The notes: generated from the sequence alone by a model not told the origin. A stretch of 49,844 nucleotides of DNA from Bacteroidaceae bacterium (GCA_011959205.1 BLLV01000282.1:1-49844); one strand, 5' to 3'; positions 14,717 to 24,688 are shown, counted from the stretch's first letter. Translations and numbers: made by a program.

Positions 14717-16329
14717 CTTTCCATTTTCTTTGTTTCCAGGAACTCATAGATACCACAAAGGTGTTCTTTTACCTTTTTATTCCCAAATTCATACACTTTC
14801 GTCACTAATCCGTCCAAAAAGTCACGGTCATGAGATACAACAATCAATGTGCCGTCAAAGTCCACCAAAGCTTGTTTCAGAATATCTTTGGTTTTCATAT
14901 CCAAGTGATTGGTAGGCTCATCCAAAATCAACAGATTCACCGGTTCTAACAATAGTTTGATCATGGCAAGACGGGTACGTTCTCCACCACTGAGCACTTT
15001 CACCTTCTTCATGGAAGCTTCGGGTCCGCCAAACATAAATGCACCCAACAAATCTCGTATTTTATTACGGATCTCCCCTTTTGCCACATCATCTATCGTT
15101 TGAAAGACCGTAAGGTTCTCGTCCAATAAAGAGGCTTGATTCTGAGCAAAATAACCAATCTGTACATTGTGCCCCAGCGTTAAAGCCCCTTCATGCTCTA
15201 TCTCACGCATGATACACTTTACCAAAGTAGACTTACCTTCACCATTCTTGCCCACAAAAGCCACTTTATCCCCTCTTTCGATGGTCAATGAAGCTTCCTT
15301 GAAAACCACATGATCACCATAGGCCTTTCCTACCCTGTCCATAATGACCGGGTAATTTCCACTTCGCGGAGAAGGCGGAAACTTCAACCGCAATGCAGAG
15401 GTATCCTCTTCGTCCACTTCAACCAGTTCCAATTTCTCAAGCATCTTCACACGACTCTGCACTTGCAAAGTTTTGCTATAAGTGCCTTTGAACCGTTCTA
15501 TGAAATCCTTGGTTTCCTGTATCATCTTCTGCTGCTCCTCATATTGCTTCATCTGTTGCTCACGGCGTTCTTTACGCAATATCAGATATTGGGAATAGTT
15601 CACCTTATAATCATAGATGCGTCCCATCGTCACTTCAATAGTACGGGTCGTGATATTATCTACAAATTTACGGTCGTGGCTGATGACAATGACCGCTTTG
15701 GCACTATTGATCAGGAAATCCTCCAGCCACTGGATGGATTCAATATCGAGATGGTTGGTGGGCTCGTCCAGCAACAGCACATCCGGATTCTGGAGCAATA
15801 ATTTAGCCAACTCAATACGCATACGCCATCCACCGCTGAAATCACTGGTGGGACGGTTGAAATCCTCACGCACGAAACCAAGTCCCAGCAAAGCCTTTTC
15901 CACATCTTCCTCAAAATGGGTCAGATCAATGGAATAAAACTTCTCGCTCATGGCAGAAACTTTCTCTATCAACTCCATGTACGAATCACTTTCATAGTCG
16001 GTACGCGTCTCCAGCTCCTTATTGGCAGCTTCTATCTCTGCCTCCATAGCATGAAGATGCGCAAATGCCTGAGAAGTTTCCTCGAATACGGTACGTCCGT
16101 CTTCTGTCATCAGATGCTGAGGAAGATAAGCAATCACGCAATCCTTAGGAGCCGACACTCTTCCACGGCTAGACTGACGCGCACCGGCCAAAATTTTTAA
16201 CAAGGTAGATTTACCCGCGCCATTTTTCCCCATCAAGGCGATACGGTCTTTCTCATTTATCTGAAAAGATATGTCACTAAACAAGGTGGTACCGCCGAAC
16301 TCAACGGTCAATCCATCTACTGAAATCAT
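14695..16329 (-). CDS. ABC-F family ribosome-associated ATPase
   Basis: The 544-residue protein has two ABC domains and no membrane segments. Walker A motifs are GKNGAGKS (residues 34-41) and GKNGEGKS (360-367). Signatures are FSGGWRMRIELAKLLL and LSGGERTRLAMIKLLL, and each domain has LLLDEPTNHLD or LILDEPTNHLD. A charged linker (about 240-310: REQQMKQYEEQQKMIQETKD) matches the P-site tRNA interaction motif region. ABC-F proteins bind the ribosomal E site and rescue stalled or antibiotic-bound ribosomes. The sequence suggests a housekeeping Uup/EttA-like member, not a recognised resistance protein. It has no evident functional tie to the PUL downstream. Confidence 0.95.
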   Translation of the reverse strand: MISVDGLTVEFGGTTLFSDISFQINEKDRIALMGKNGAGKSTLLKILAGARQSSRGRVSAPKDCVIAYLPQHLMTEDGRTVFEETSQAFAHLHAMEAEIEAANKELETRTDYESDSYMELIEKVSAMSEKFYSIDLTHFEEDVEKALLGLGFVREDFNRPTSDFSGGWRMRIELAKLLLQNPDVLLLDEPTNHLDIESIQWLEDFLINSAKAVIVISHDRKFVDNITTRTIEVTMGRIYDYKVNYSQYLILRKERREQQMKQYEEQQKMIQETKDFIERFKGTYSKTLQVQSRVKMLEKLELVEVDEEDTSALRLKFPPSPRSGNYPVIMDRVGKAYGDHVVFKEASLTIERGDKVAFVGKNGEGKSTLVKCIMREIEHEGALTLGHNVQIGYFAQNQASLLDENLTVFQTIDDVAKGEIRNKIRDLLGAFMFGGPEASMKKVKVLSGGERTRLAMIKLLLEPVNLLILDEPTNHLDMKTKDILKQALVDFDGTLIVVSHDRDFLDGLVTKVYEFGNKKVKEHLCGIYEFLETKKMESLRELEK

Positions 16330-16350
16330 ATTTATTCTTTTAATCAGTAA

Positions 16351-16400
16351 GAGGGTGCGTCAAAAAATGATTCAAACCATCATTTTTTTGACACCCCCTC
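16351..16400. terminator. Long inverted repeat / terminator between ABC-F and transporter genes
   Basis: The arm GAGGGTGCGTCAAAAAATGAT (16351-16371) pairs with its near-complement ending ACACCCCCTC (to 16400). The stem is about 20 bp with few mismatches, and internal A/T runs could serve as termination tracts. It lies just after the end-to-start junction of two minus-strand genes, so it would end the transporter transcript (16443-18113). Its left arm shares GAGGGTG.GTCAAAA with the hairpin at 30301-30363. Confidence 0.7.
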
Positions 16401-16442
16401 CCATAAGTTATACTTTATTGTCTTTATACTTCTTTGCCAATA

Positions 16443-18113
16443 TCAACTTGCCAATATTAATATCAATAACTGGGCAGTCAGAATACGAAGGAACATGGAC
16501 ACCGGATATACAGTGGAGTAACCTACCGCCGGAGCATTATTACCCGCTGTCTGATTAGAATACGCCAATGCGGGGGGATCGGTGTTGCTACCTGCAATAA
16601 GCCCCATCAGCATGAAATAATTCATCTTATAATGCCAACGTGCCACCGCTCCCATTATTAATAAAGGTATAATGGTAATCAGGAAACCGCAACCCACATA
16701 CAACAAACCATCTCCATCGACAACCGTATTCACAAAATTAGCACCGGCCTTTATTCCCACACTGGCAAGGAACAAAGCAATACCAATTTCACGCAACATC
16801 AGATTAGCACTCATAGTAGTATAAGTCACCAATTTCAATTTATATCCGAAACGGCCTATCAAAATAGAAACAATCAACGGACCACCTGCCAAGCCTAATT
16901 TTACCGGAGTAGGAATACCTGGGAAAGCGATAGGCAAGCTACCAAACAAAATACCCAAAAAGATACCCACAAAAATAGTCACGATATTGGGATGGTCCAG
17001 GCGTTTCAACGAGTTACCCATCAAATTGGCAACACGTTCCACCGCATCTTGAGGACCTACCACCATCACACGGTCGCCCACCTGCAAAGTCAAGTTACGT
17101 GAAGCGAAGATATCCATACCCGAACGGTTGACACGAGTCACATTCACACCATACATACTACTGAAATGCAATTCCCCCAATTGTTTGCCATTCATCTTTG
17201 GTTGTGTAATCAAAATACGACGAGATATCATCGGAGTATCCTGCTTCTCCCAATCCACCTTAATTTTAGGACCAATAAAAGCGATAACAGCTTCCGCATC
17301 ATCTTCTGCACAAACCACAAACAGCTGGTCACCCAAATGAAAGACTGTATCACGATTGGGAATGCTGACATGACCGTTTTGCAAAATACGCGAACAAACA
17401 AAATCACGCCCCATAAATTCTTTCACCTGGAGCAAAGTCTTTCCCGCCAACGCCTCATTATGCACTTCCAAATGCATCATACGAGGAGTCAGATGAGGAT
17501 TTGCAGCTTCCTCCTTAGCGATATCCTCTTCCTCCTTTTTCAGATTGACCCGGCAAATGTAACGGATGGCAATGATAGAACCAATGATACCCAGTACCCC
17601 CAGCGGATAAGCGCAAGCATACCCCATCGCTATCTGCGGGCCATCGTAGCCCAACTGGCTCAACGCCTCGTTAGCAGCTCCTAGTCCTGGCGTATTAGTC
17701 ACAGCGCCACAAAGAATTCCCACCATCATTGGCAATTCAATGCGTCCTCCCAGAACGTAATACAACCCCAAAGCTACTGCCACATTCAAAAACACGATGC
17801 CTATTGCTACCAGATTCATAGCAATGCCACCTTTCTTGAAAGAAGAAAAGAAAGAAGGACCTACCTGAAGCCCTATACAGAACACGAACAATATCAATCC
17901 GAAATCCTGCAAAAAAGTTAGTATTTGGGTATTTCCCGTAAACCCGAAATGCCCACAGACAATACCGGTAAACAAAACGAAAGTTACCCCTAACGACACA
18001 CCAAAAAACTTAATCTTTCCCAATAACACCCCTACTGCTATCACAAACGAATAGAGCAACACAATATGTGCTATTGAGTTTGTCTCAAAAAACAGATTTT
18101 GTAACCAATCCAT
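16443..18113 (-). CDS. AspT/YidE-type putative transporter with two RCK_C domains
   Basis: The start is placed at ATG 18111-18113 ([12 protein letters not shown]), giving 556 residues; the longer frame opens with TTG and adds 11 unlikely residues. About five N-terminal membrane helices (for example [20 protein letters not shown]) and five C-terminal ones flank two cytosolic TrkA-C/RCK_C domains (about 190-360), where [14 protein letters not shown] and [20 protein letters not shown] stand out. Inner-membrane AspT-duplication motifs such as [18 protein letters not shown] (here [15 protein letters not shown]) and [13 protein letters not shown] are present. Family members include the aspartate:alanine exchanger; the substrate here is unknown. 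Single gene with a hairpin downstream. Confidence 0.88.
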   Translation of the reverse strand: MDWLQNLFFETNSIAHIVLLYSFVIAVGVLLGKIKFFGVSLGVTFVLFTGIVCGHFGFTGNTQILTFLQDFGLILFVFCIGLQVGPSFFSSFKKGGIAMNLVAIGIVFLNVAVALGLYYVLGGRIELPMMVGILCGAVTNTPGLGAANEALSQLGYDGPQIAMGYACAYPLGVLGIIGSIIAIRYICRVNLKKEEEDIAKEEAANPHLTPRMMHLEVHNEALAGKTLLQVKEFMGRDFVCSRILQNGHVSIPNRDTVFHLGDQLFVVCAEDDAEAVIAFIGPKIKVDWEKQDTPMISRRILITQPKMNGKQLGELHFSSMYGVNVTRVNRSGMDIFASRNLTLQVGDRVMVVGPQDAVERVANLMGNSLKRLDHPNIVTIFVGIFLGILFGSLPIAFPGIPTPVKLGLAGGPLIVSILIGRFGYKLKLVTYTTMSANLMLREIGIALFLASVGIKAGANFVNTVVDGDGLLYVGCGFLITIIPLLIMGAVARWHYKMNYFMLMGLIAGSNTDPPALAYSNQTAGNNAPAVGYSTVYPVSMFLRILTAQLLILILAS

Positions 18114-18333
18114 AATATAATACCTAGTTTTATAAAAATGTTGCAAATTTAGTGATTTCCTATCACTCAGCCCAACAATTTGAGAACTATTATTGAGAAG
18201 GTTTTATTTATTTTGCAATATACACATTACAATAGAAATAGAATTTCGTCAGGCAACATGACAAAATGAAAGAAAGCTTCTTTTTCACCTTATGAAAATA
18301 ACTTAAAAAAGAATTCCATTTAAAAGGTTTTAG

Positions 18334-18341
18334 TATATTTG
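18334..18341 (+). promoter_or_regulatory. -7 promoter element upstream of mutA
   Basis: TATATTTG fits TAnnTTTG exactly and lies 60 bp before the mutA start codon. No good TTTG -33 match is seen at the right spacing. I looked for a cobalamin riboswitch in the 287-bp gap and did not see a B12 box. Confidence 0.5.
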
Positions 18342-18400
18342 CCCATACGATTTAGAAAAGTATGTGACATTATTCTTAAAATATTAATACCGAATAAACT

Positions 18401-20311
18401 ATGGCAGATAGTAAAGAGAAACTCTTTTCGGATTTCCCAGCCGTTTCTACGGAGCAGTGGATGGAAAAGATTACAGCAGACCTGAAAGGTGCTGATTTTG
18501 AAAAAAAATTGGTCTGGAGAACCAACGAAGGTTTTAAAGTAAAACCATTTTATCGTCAGGAAGATCTGGAAGGATTGAAAACAACCGAAGGACTACCCGG
18601 AGAATTCCCATATGTGAGAGGTACGAAGAAAGACAACAATACTTGGTTCGTGCGTCAGGAGATCAAAGTGGAGTGTCCCGAAGAAGCCAATGCCAAAGCA
18701 CTGGATATTCTGAACAAAGGAGTTGACTCACTGGGATTCTATGTAAAGAAGAAAGACCTCAGCCCCGAATACATCGAAACTTTATTGAATGGTATCTGTG
18801 CGGAATGCATTGAGTTAAACTTCTCCACTTGCCAGGGACATACGGTGGAATTAGCCAAATTGTTGGTTGATTACTTCCAAAAGAAAGGATACGATCTGAC
18901 CAAGTTGCAAGGCTCCGTGAACTATGACCCTATGGGCAAGATGATGGTGAAAGGCAAAGACCTCAGCAACTTCATCGCTACTGCCAAAGAACTGGTAGAA
19001 GTGCTGGCTCCGCTGCCTAAATTCCGTTGCATCTGCGTCAATGCGATAGAGTTGAACAACGCCGGATCTTATATCTCACAGGAATTGGGCTATGCACTGG
19101 CCTGGGGTAACGAATACCTAAGCAAGCTGGTAGAAGCAGGAGTTCCTGCCGCACTGGCTGCCAAAAAAATAAAATTCAATTTCGGCATCAGTTCCAACTA
19201 TTTCCTGGAGATTGCCAAGTTCCGTGCCGCACGTATGCTATGGGCAGACATCGTAAAAGAATATCATCCTCAATGCAACCGCCAGCCCGAATGTCCGAAC
19301 AAGGCGGAAGACGGTACCTGCCTCTGTGCCTGCAAAATGGTGGCACATGCTGAAACATCCACTTTCAACCTGACCTTGTTTGACGCACACGTGAACCTGC
19401 TCCGCACGCAGACCGAAGCGATGAGTGCCGCCCTGGCAGGAGTCAACTCTATCACCGTAACCCCGTTTGACAAAACTTACGAAACTCCGGACGACTTCTC
19501 TGAACGTATCGCCCGCAACCAACAGTTATTGCTAAAAGAAGAGTGTCATTTTAATAAAGTGGTTGACCCCGCCGCCGGTTCCTACTTCATCGAAAACTTA
19601 ACAATTTCTATCGCCACACAGGCATGGGAGCTGTTCTTGAAAGTAGAAGACGAAGGAGGTATGCTGGAAGCGATCAAAGCAGGTAAAGTACAGGAAGCCA
19701 TCAACGCAAGCAACAAAGCCCGTCATGACTCCGTGTCAAAACGCAAAGAAATTCTGCTGGGTACTAACCAATATCCCAACTTCAATGAAAAAGCAGGCGA
19801 AAAGACTCCTGTAGAAGCCCAATGCTGCTGTGGCGGCGGCCATGCGAATTGCGAGAAGCCGTTTGCCACATTAAACTTCGACCGTGCCGCCAGCCAGTTT
19901 GAAGCACTTCGTTTGCAGACAGAGAAATCCGGCAAACGCCCGAAAGCGTTTATGCTGACCATCGGCAATCTGGCCATGCGCCAGGCTCGTGCCCAGTTCT
20001 CATGCAACTTCCTGGCTTGTGCCGGTTACGAAGTAATAGACAATCTGGGCTTCCCCACCGTAGAAGCAGGTGTCGAAGCCGCCATGAAAGCAGGCGCCGA
20101 CATCGTAGTTATCTGCTCCAGCGATGACGAATACGCCGAATATGCCATTCCGGCATTCAAAGCACTGGACGGACGCGCCATCTTCATTGTAGCAGGTGTT
20201 CCCGCCTGCATGGAAGAACTGAAAGCCGCAGGCATCGAAAACTTCATCCATGTGCGTGTCAACGTATTAGACACATTGAAAGAATACAACGCTAAGTTAG
20301 GAATTAAGTAA
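18401..20311 (+). CDS. mutA: Methylmalonyl-CoA mutase small (beta) subunit
   Basis: The 636-residue non-catalytic partner of MutB supports B12-dependent interconversion of succinyl-CoA and (R)-methylmalonyl-CoA, the entry to propionate. The TIM-barrel half carries the family motifs FGISSNYFLEIAKFRAARML and NLLRTQTEAMSAALAGVNS. The C-terminal Rossmann half aligns to the B12 domain but lacks the DxHxxG cobalamin motif, as expected for this subunit. Two Cys clusters are unusual: residues 292-311 (Cys292, 298, 307, 309, 311) and 475-484 (CCCGGGHANC). mutB follows after 9 bp with AAGGAAG as a possible ribosome site, so the two are co-translated. Confidence 0.95.
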   Translation: MADSKEKLFSDFPAVSTEQWMEKITADLKGADFEKKLVWRTNEGFKVKPFYRQEDLEGLKTTEGLPGEFPYVRGTKKDNNTWFVRQEIKVECPEEANAKALDILNKGVDSLGFYVKKKDLSPEYIETLLNGICAECIELNFSTCQGHTVELAKLLVDYFQKKGYDLTKLQGSVNYDPMGKMMVKGKDLSNFIATAKELVEVLAPLPKFRCICVNAIELNNAGSYISQELGYALAWGNEYLSKLVEAGVPAALAAKKIKFNFGISSNYFLEIAKFRAARMLWADIVKEYHPQCNRQPECPNKAEDGTCLCACKMVAHAETSTFNLTLFDAHVNLLRTQTEAMSAALAGVNSITVTPFDKTYETPDDFSERIARNQQLLLKEECHFNKVVDPAAGSYFIENLTISIATQAWELFLKVEDEGGMLEAIKAGKVQEAINASNKARHDSVSKRKEILLGTNQYPNFNEKAGEKTPVEAQCCCGGGHANCEKPFATLNFDRAASQFEALRLQTEKSGKRPKAFMLTIGNLAMRQARAQFSCNFLACAGYEVIDNLGFPTVEAGVEAAMKAGADIVVICSSDDEYAEYAIPAFKALDGRAIFIVAGVPACMEELKAAGIENFIHVRVNVLDTLKEYNAKLGIK

Positions 20312-20320
20312 GGAAGAACA

Positions 20321-22471
20321 ATGAAACCGAATTTTAAGAATATAGACATATATGCCGGATTCCAACCTCAGAATGGTATGGAATGGCAAAAAGAAAACGG
20401 CATCACTGCCGACTGGAAAACGCCGGAACACATCAATGTGAAGCCCGTTTACACCAAAGAAGATCTGGAAGGCATGGAGCACTTGAACTATGTAGCAGGT
20501 ATCCCTCCTTATCTTCGCGGCCCGTACTCCATGATGTACACCTTCCGTCCCTGGACTATCCGCCAGTACGCAGGTTTCTCCACCGCCGAAGAAAGTAACG
20601 CATTTTATCGCCGCAATCTGGCGTCAGGTCAGAAAGGTTTGTCTGTAGCGTTCGACCTTCCGACCCACCGCGGCTATGACCCCGACCATGAGCGTGTGGT
20701 AGGTGATGTAGGCAAGGCAGGCGTGTCTATCTGCTCATTGGAAAACATGAAGGTGTTGTTCGATGGTATCCCCTTGAACAAGATGTCCGTTTCCATGACC
20801 ATGAATGGCGCCGTGCTTCCCATCATGGCATTCTACATCAATGCCGGTTTGGAGCAGGGAGCCAAATTGGAAGAAATGGCAGGAACCATCCAGAATGATA
20901 TCTTAAAGGAATTTATGGTGCGCAACACCTATATTTATCCGCCCGCCTTCTCCATGAAGATCATCTCCGACATCTTTGAATATACCTCACAGAAAATGCC
21001 TAAGTTCAATTCCATCTCCATCTCGGGCTACCACATGCAGGAAGCAGGTGCCACAGCAGATATTGAACTGGCTTATACACTGGCCGACGGTCTGGAATAT
21101 CTCCGTGCCGGAGTGGCCGCCGGTATAGACATCGATGCATTCGCTCCGCGTCTGTCGTTCTTCTGGGCTATCGGCATGAACCACTTTATGGAAATCGCCA
21201 AAATGCGTGCGGCACGTATGCTGTGGGCCAAGATTGTGAAACAGTTCAACCCGAAGAACCCGAAATCACTGGCATTGCGCACCCACTCCCAGACTTCGGG
21301 ATGGTCACTGACCGAGCAAGATCCGTTCAACAATGTAGGCCGTACTTGTATCGAAGCTATGGCAGCAGCATTGGGACACACCCAGTCACTGCACACCAAC
21401 GCACTGGATGAAGCGATCGCATTGCCTACCGACTTCTCCGCACGTATCGCACGTAATACTCAGATTTATATCCAGGAAGAAACATACGTCTGCAAGAACG
21501 TCGACCCATGGGGCGGTTCTTACTATGTGGAATCCTTGACTAATGAACTGGCTCACAAGGCTTGGGAACATATTCAGGAAATTGAAAGCCTGGGCGGTAT
21601 GGCGAAAGCGATCGAAACCGGTGTGCCCAAGATGCGTATTGAAGAAGCGGCGGCACGTACTCAGGCCCGCATCGACTCCGGCGCCCAGACTATTGTCGGC
21701 ACCAACAAATATCGTTTGGAAAAAGAAGATCCGATCGATATCCTTGAGGTGGACAATACTGCTGTACGTCTGGAACAAATTGAGAATCTGAAGCGTTTGA
21801 AGGAAGGCCGCAACCAGGCAGAAGTAGACAAGGCTCTGGCAGCCATCACCGAATGTGTGAAAACAGGCAAAGGCAACTTGCTGGAACTGGCTGTAGAAGC
21901 GGCTCATGTCCGCGCTACCCTGGGCGAGATTTCGGATGCTTGCGAAACAATTGTAGGACGTTATAAAGCAGTAATCAGAACTATATCAGGTGTGTATTCA
22001 TCAGAAAGTAAAAAGGATACAGATTTCGCAAAAGCTTGCGAACTGACCGAAGAATTTGCAAAGAAAGAAGGCCGCCGTCCGCGTATCATGATTGCCAAGA
22101 TGGGACAGGACGGACACGACCGTGGTGCAAAAGTAGTCGCAACAGGTTATGCCGACTGTGGTTTCGACGTAGACATGGGACCGTTGTTCCAAACTCCTGC
22201 CGAAGCAGCTCGTGACGCAGTGGAAAACGACGTTCATGTAGTAGGCGTTTCTTCATTGGCTGCCGGACACAAGACTCTGATCCCGCAGATTATTGAAGAG
22301 TTGAAGAAATTAGGTCGTGAAGATATTTTGGTCATCGCCGGTGGTGTTATCCCTGCTCAAGACTATGACTTCTTATACAAGGCAGGTGTTGTAGCGATCT
22401 TTGGCCCCGGAACTTCCGTTGCCAAAGCAGCCGTTCAGATTATGGACATTCTGCTGGACGATGAGGAATAG
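20321..22471 (+). CDS. mutB: Methylmalonyl-CoA mutase large (alpha, catalytic) subunit
   Basis: The 716-residue protein has the normal length for the catalytic subunit. The N-terminal barrel begins with [18 protein letters not shown], includes [20 protein letters not shown] (substrate pocket) and [20 protein letters not shown], and ends with the cobalamin-binding domain. There [10 protein letters not shown] supplies the cobalt-ligating His599, followed by GVSSLAAGH and [14 protein letters not shown]. It acts in the cytosol as a MutA-MutB heterodimer using adenosylcobalamin. In Bacteroides it runs from succinyl-CoA toward methylmalonyl-CoA and propionate. No epimerase, decarboxylase or MeaB-type chaperone gene is in the window. 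Confidence 0.97.
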   Translation: MKPNFKNIDIYAGFQPQNGMEWQKENGITADWKTPEHINVKPVYTKEDLEGMEHLNYVAGIPPYLRGPYSMMYTFRPWTIRQYAGFSTAEESNAFYRRNLASGQKGLSVAFDLPTHRGYDPDHERVVGDVGKAGVSICSLENMKVLFDGIPLNKMSVSMTMNGAVLPIMAFYINAGLEQGAKLEEMAGTIQNDILKEFMVRNTYIYPPAFSMKIISDIFEYTSQKMPKFNSISISGYHMQEAGATADIELAYTLADGLEYLRAGVAAGIDIDAFAPRLSFFWAIGMNHFMEIAKMRAARMLWAKIVKQFNPKNPKSLALRTHSQTSGWSLTEQDPFNNVGRTCIEAMAAALGHTQSLHTNALDEAIALPTDFSARIARNTQIYIQEETYVCKNVDPWGGSYYVESLTNELAHKAWEHIQEIESLGGMAKAIETGVPKMRIEEAAARTQARIDSGAQTIVGTNKYRLEKEDPIDILEVDNTAVRLEQIENLKRLKEGRNQAEVDKALAAITECVKTGKGNLLELAVEAAHVRATLGEISDACETIVGRYKAVIRTISGVYSSESKKDTDFAKACELTEEFAKKEGRRPRIMIAKMGQDGHDRGAKVVATGYADCGFDVDMGPLFQTPAEAARDAVENDVHVVGVSSLAAGHKTLIPQIIEELKKLGREDILVIAGGVIPAQDYDFLYKAGVVAIFGPGTSVAKAAVQIMDILLDDEE

Positions 22472-22510
22472 GCTTTTCCATCTGAATAGTTTGTCCTTTT
22501 AAACAATAGT

Positions 22511-22557
22511 AAAGAATCTGTTTACACTTATTTTGTGTTTACAGATTCTTTATCTTT
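22511..22557 (+). terminator. Terminator after mutB
   Basis: AAAGAATCTG (22511-22520) pairs with CAGATTCTTT (22542-22551), and ACAC/GTGT extends the stem after a short internal mismatch. TATCTTT follows. It lies 40 bp after the mutB stop codon. Confidence 0.7.
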
Positions 22558-22680
22558 AATCGGAAGCCATTAATGAATAATCTGTAATATTCTCCCACAG
22601 TAGCTCATAATCAATCATGTTTCTCTTCATTTTCATATATGTTTTTAAGAGTAATATATCTATTATTTCGATAAATTTAT

Positions 22681-22761
22681 GAACTTAGCTTCGTGAACCA
22701 AGTAACTTATGTTCGTGAGGCAAGTAACTTAACTTACTTGCTCCATGAACTTAAGTTACTT
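22681..22761. repeat. Direct repeats plus a 62-bp imperfect palindrome
   Basis: Two tandem units of the form ACTTAgcTTCGTGAaCCAAGTA and ACTTATGTTCGTGAGGCAAG are followed by an inverted unit ending AACTTAAGTTACTT. The span 22700-22761 is a nearly perfect palindrome; its centre is GCAAGTAA-CTTAAC-TTACTTGC. It could form a long hairpin or cruciform. The right arm supplies the stop codon of the truncated receptor ORF. Confidence 0.8.
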
Positions 22762-22930
22762 CAACAAAGACAGAATCCGCAGTGTGCAAAACTACATTAA
22801 CATACTCTGCCGCCTCCTTGTTTGCCGCATCTTTCACAGTACCCTTTATTATTTTTTGGGCAAAAACTCCTTGCATCATACAGACTGCCAATATGGCTAT
22901 CATTACCTTTCTTGTCATTTTTGACTTCAT
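22751..22930 (-). pseudogene. Truncated N-terminus of an outer-membrane receptor (carboxypeptidase-regulatory-like domain)
   Basis: A 59-codon ORF starts at ATG 22928-22930. The translation has a Sec signal (RKVMIAILAVCMMQGVFAQ) and then KIIKGTVKDAANKEAAEYVN followed by VVLHTADSVFVEVT, the start of a CarboxypepD_reg-like beta-sandwich as found at the front of TonB-dependent and other outer-membrane barrel proteins. It stops at a TAA created within the palindromic repeat, so more than 90 percent of the protein is missing. Either a deletion joined the gene to the repeat or the repeat inserted into it. Confidence 0.65.
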
Positions 22931-23046
22931 CGTTTTACTCTTTTACGAGACGGCCCGTTCTGCTTAAAAGTACTTGTTTTACCGTTTAGACGCAAGTGAA
23001 TGAAAAAAAGTTGCGCTATCCAAAACATTTTGATTAAAAAAAGGAG

Positions 23047-23054
23047 TATCTTTG
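23047..23054 (+). promoter_or_regulatory. -7 promoter element for the kinase-like gene
   Basis: TATCTTTG matches TAnnTTTG exactly, 19 bp before the ATG at 23074, implying a very short leader. No clear -33 TTTG at the usual distance. Confidence 0.5.
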
Positions 23055-23073
23055 CAAAAAACCTGTTTCAATA

Positions 23074-24570
23074 ATGAAAAAAATTCTTCTAACATTAGCA
23101 CTTGCCTTCTATTGTGTTGCAGGGCAAGGACAGACTACAGGCACACCAACAGGTGTCAATATTAAAGAGTTAAATGCGAAGTGGGCAAAATTTTCCCAAT
23201 ATGCCGAGCAAAAACAAATAGACAAAGCGGTAGAAGAGGGAATACGCGTAAGTGTCCTTTTCACGCAAAACAAACAATACAAAGAAGCTTTCGCCACTTG
23301 TCGGCAGATGGACGCTTTGATTTATTATGGCGAACAACAGAACAAGTCGCCTAAATACAAACAGCGGTTCATGCTGGCAAAAGAACGCCTGCGCATGTAC
23401 ACCAACTTGAAGAATACCGAGCAGTGCAAAATTCTGTTAAAGCAGCTTCATACTTATTCCGACCATCTGAAATCAGACTCCTTGAGAGAAGAACTTCTGA
23501 TGACCGAAGCCGGCTACTATCAGACTTTTGGCATGACAGATAAAAGTCTGGAATGCTACAAAGCTTTGTTCCAAAAACGTTCTGCAGGCAAAGACGAACA
23601 AGGAATAGACCAATGTTATAAAGACATGTTGGGATATGCCGAACAAAATAATAATGCCCCATTGGCTATTGCCATGAGAAAACTTTATACCTCATGGCAA
23701 GATTCCATAAAAGCAGTAAAAGCCGCCCATGAACTGAACACACTGCAACAGAAATATAACATTAGTCAAAAGACTTTACAGGAAAAAGAAGATAAAATTA
23801 CCATAAATCTGATTATCATCATTGCATTATGCATTCTTTCTGCTGTATTGGCAGCCGGATTATTGTTCTTGGCCGCATTGTTATTTAAACACATCCGTCA
23901 GGTAAAGAAGCTGAAACACAGTTTACAAATAGCCAATGAAAATAATGAACAGAAGTCTAAGTTCATCGGCAATATCAGTGCCCAGATAGAACCTAGTCTG
24001 AACACAATGGATGAAGCAATTGCAGAAACAGGATCCACAAAAATCTTACACGAAAACATCAAGGCTTTAAAAGAACTGATGACAGCTATCCAGACGTATA
24101 TTTCACTGGAAGAGACGCGCGAAGAGCATTACCCGATAAAGGAACTGAACATCAATACTTTATGCGAAAGTATTATGGAAAAAGCTAAGATTAATTTCAA
24201 ACCCGGAGTAGAAGCAATGGTAAACGTTCCACGTGTAAATATCAAGACAAATGCAGAAGAATTGGAACGAATATTAAACCATTTATTGAACAATGCGGCA
24301 GAATATACGGAAAGTGGCAAAATTTCACTGGAATTCAAAAAAAGAAGTGCTCATACACACCAATTCATACTGACTGACACGGGAACAGGAATTCCAGTTG
24401 AAGAACGCGACAAACTATTCAAGCCTTTTGCCGAAATACGCGATTTAACGCAAGGAAACGGGCTGGGACTGCCTACTTGTAGTCTCATTGCGTACAAATT
24501 GAATGGAACGCTGACTTTGGATACTGATTATAAAAAAGGTACCCGATTTATATTGGAACTTCATGTATAA
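23074..24570 (+). CDS. Membrane sensor-kinase-like protein with HATPase domain but no acceptor histidine
   Basis: The 498-residue protein has a signal peptide (1-20), a periplasmic helical, TPR-like region (about 30-235), one membrane helix (about 243-272), a linker and a GHKL ATPase. The ATP site looks intact: N box ILNHLLNNAAEYT (Asn406/407 region), G1 DTGTGIP (Asp435) and G2 GNGLGLPTC (461-469). The dimerisation/phospho-acceptor helix, however, reads KSKFIGNISAQIEPSLN. The position normally held by His in 'N.SHE.RTPLN' is Ala303, and RTP is EPS. It may not autophosphorylate on histidine. No response regulator is adjacent. The gene is monocistronic, with a repeat hairpin downstream. Confidence 0.8.
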   Translation: MKKILLTLALAFYCVAGQGQTTGTPTGVNIKELNAKWAKFSQYAEQKQIDKAVEEGIRVSVLFTQNKQYKEAFATCRQMDALIYYGEQQNKSPKYKQRFMLAKERLRMYTNLKNTEQCKILLKQLHTYSDHLKSDSLREELLMTEAGYYQTFGMTDKSLECYKALFQKRSAGKDEQGIDQCYKDMLGYAEQNNNAPLAIAMRKLYTSWQDSIKAVKAAHELNTLQQKYNISQKTLQEKEDKITINLIIIIALCILSAVLAAGLLFLAALLFKHIRQVKKLKHSLQIANENNEQKSKFIGNISAQIEPSLNTMDEAIAETGSTKILHENIKALKELMTAIQTYISLEETREEHYPIKELNINTLCESIMEKAKINFKPGVEAMVNVPRVNIKTNAEELERILNHLLNNAAEYTESGKISLEFKKRSAHTHQFILTDTGTGIPVEERDKLFKPFAEIRDLTQGNGLGLPTCSLIAYKLNGTLTLDTDYKKGTRFILELHV

Positions 24571-24582
24571 TATGGAACATTT

Positions 24583-24649
24583 CCACAGATTACACAAATT
24601 ATTCATTTTGACCAATCAATCAATGTGATTCAATCCGTGTAATCTGTGG
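24583..24649. repeat. Inverted repeat between convergent genes (possible bidirectional terminator)
   Basis: CCACAGATTACAC (24583-24595) and its exact complement GTGTAATCTGTGG (24637-24649) flank a 41-bp loop. It lies between the kinase-like gene and the convergent MscS gene. Without a U-run next to the stem it may be a dispersed intergenic repeat more than a classical terminator. Confidence 0.6.
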
Positions 24650-24688
24650 TGAATTCCAAATTCCTCCGTTAGTTAAGATTATAAACAA

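Larger units (their letters stand above)
22472..23073. other. 602-bp gap with terminator, palindromic repeats and gene remnants
   Basis: It contains, in order, the mutB terminator hairpin, an AT-rich stretch, a repeat/palindrome cluster (22681-22761), a truncated outer-membrane receptor start (22751-22930, minus) and a promoter element for the next gene. A 26-codon minus-strand ORF (22556-22636) lies in the AT-rich part; its open frame extends about 16 codons further upstream before a stop inside the repeat. I do not recognise it, and it may be another gene remnant. Confidence 0.6.

Noticed and set aside
18114..18400. Possible cobalamin riboswitch before mutA
   Set aside because: No B12-box-like conserved core or suitable hairpins seen in the gap; only a promoter element is supported.
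22681..22761. CRISPR-like repeat cluster
   Set aside because: Units are adjacent with no unique spacers and one is inverted, forming a palindrome; no cas genes nearby.
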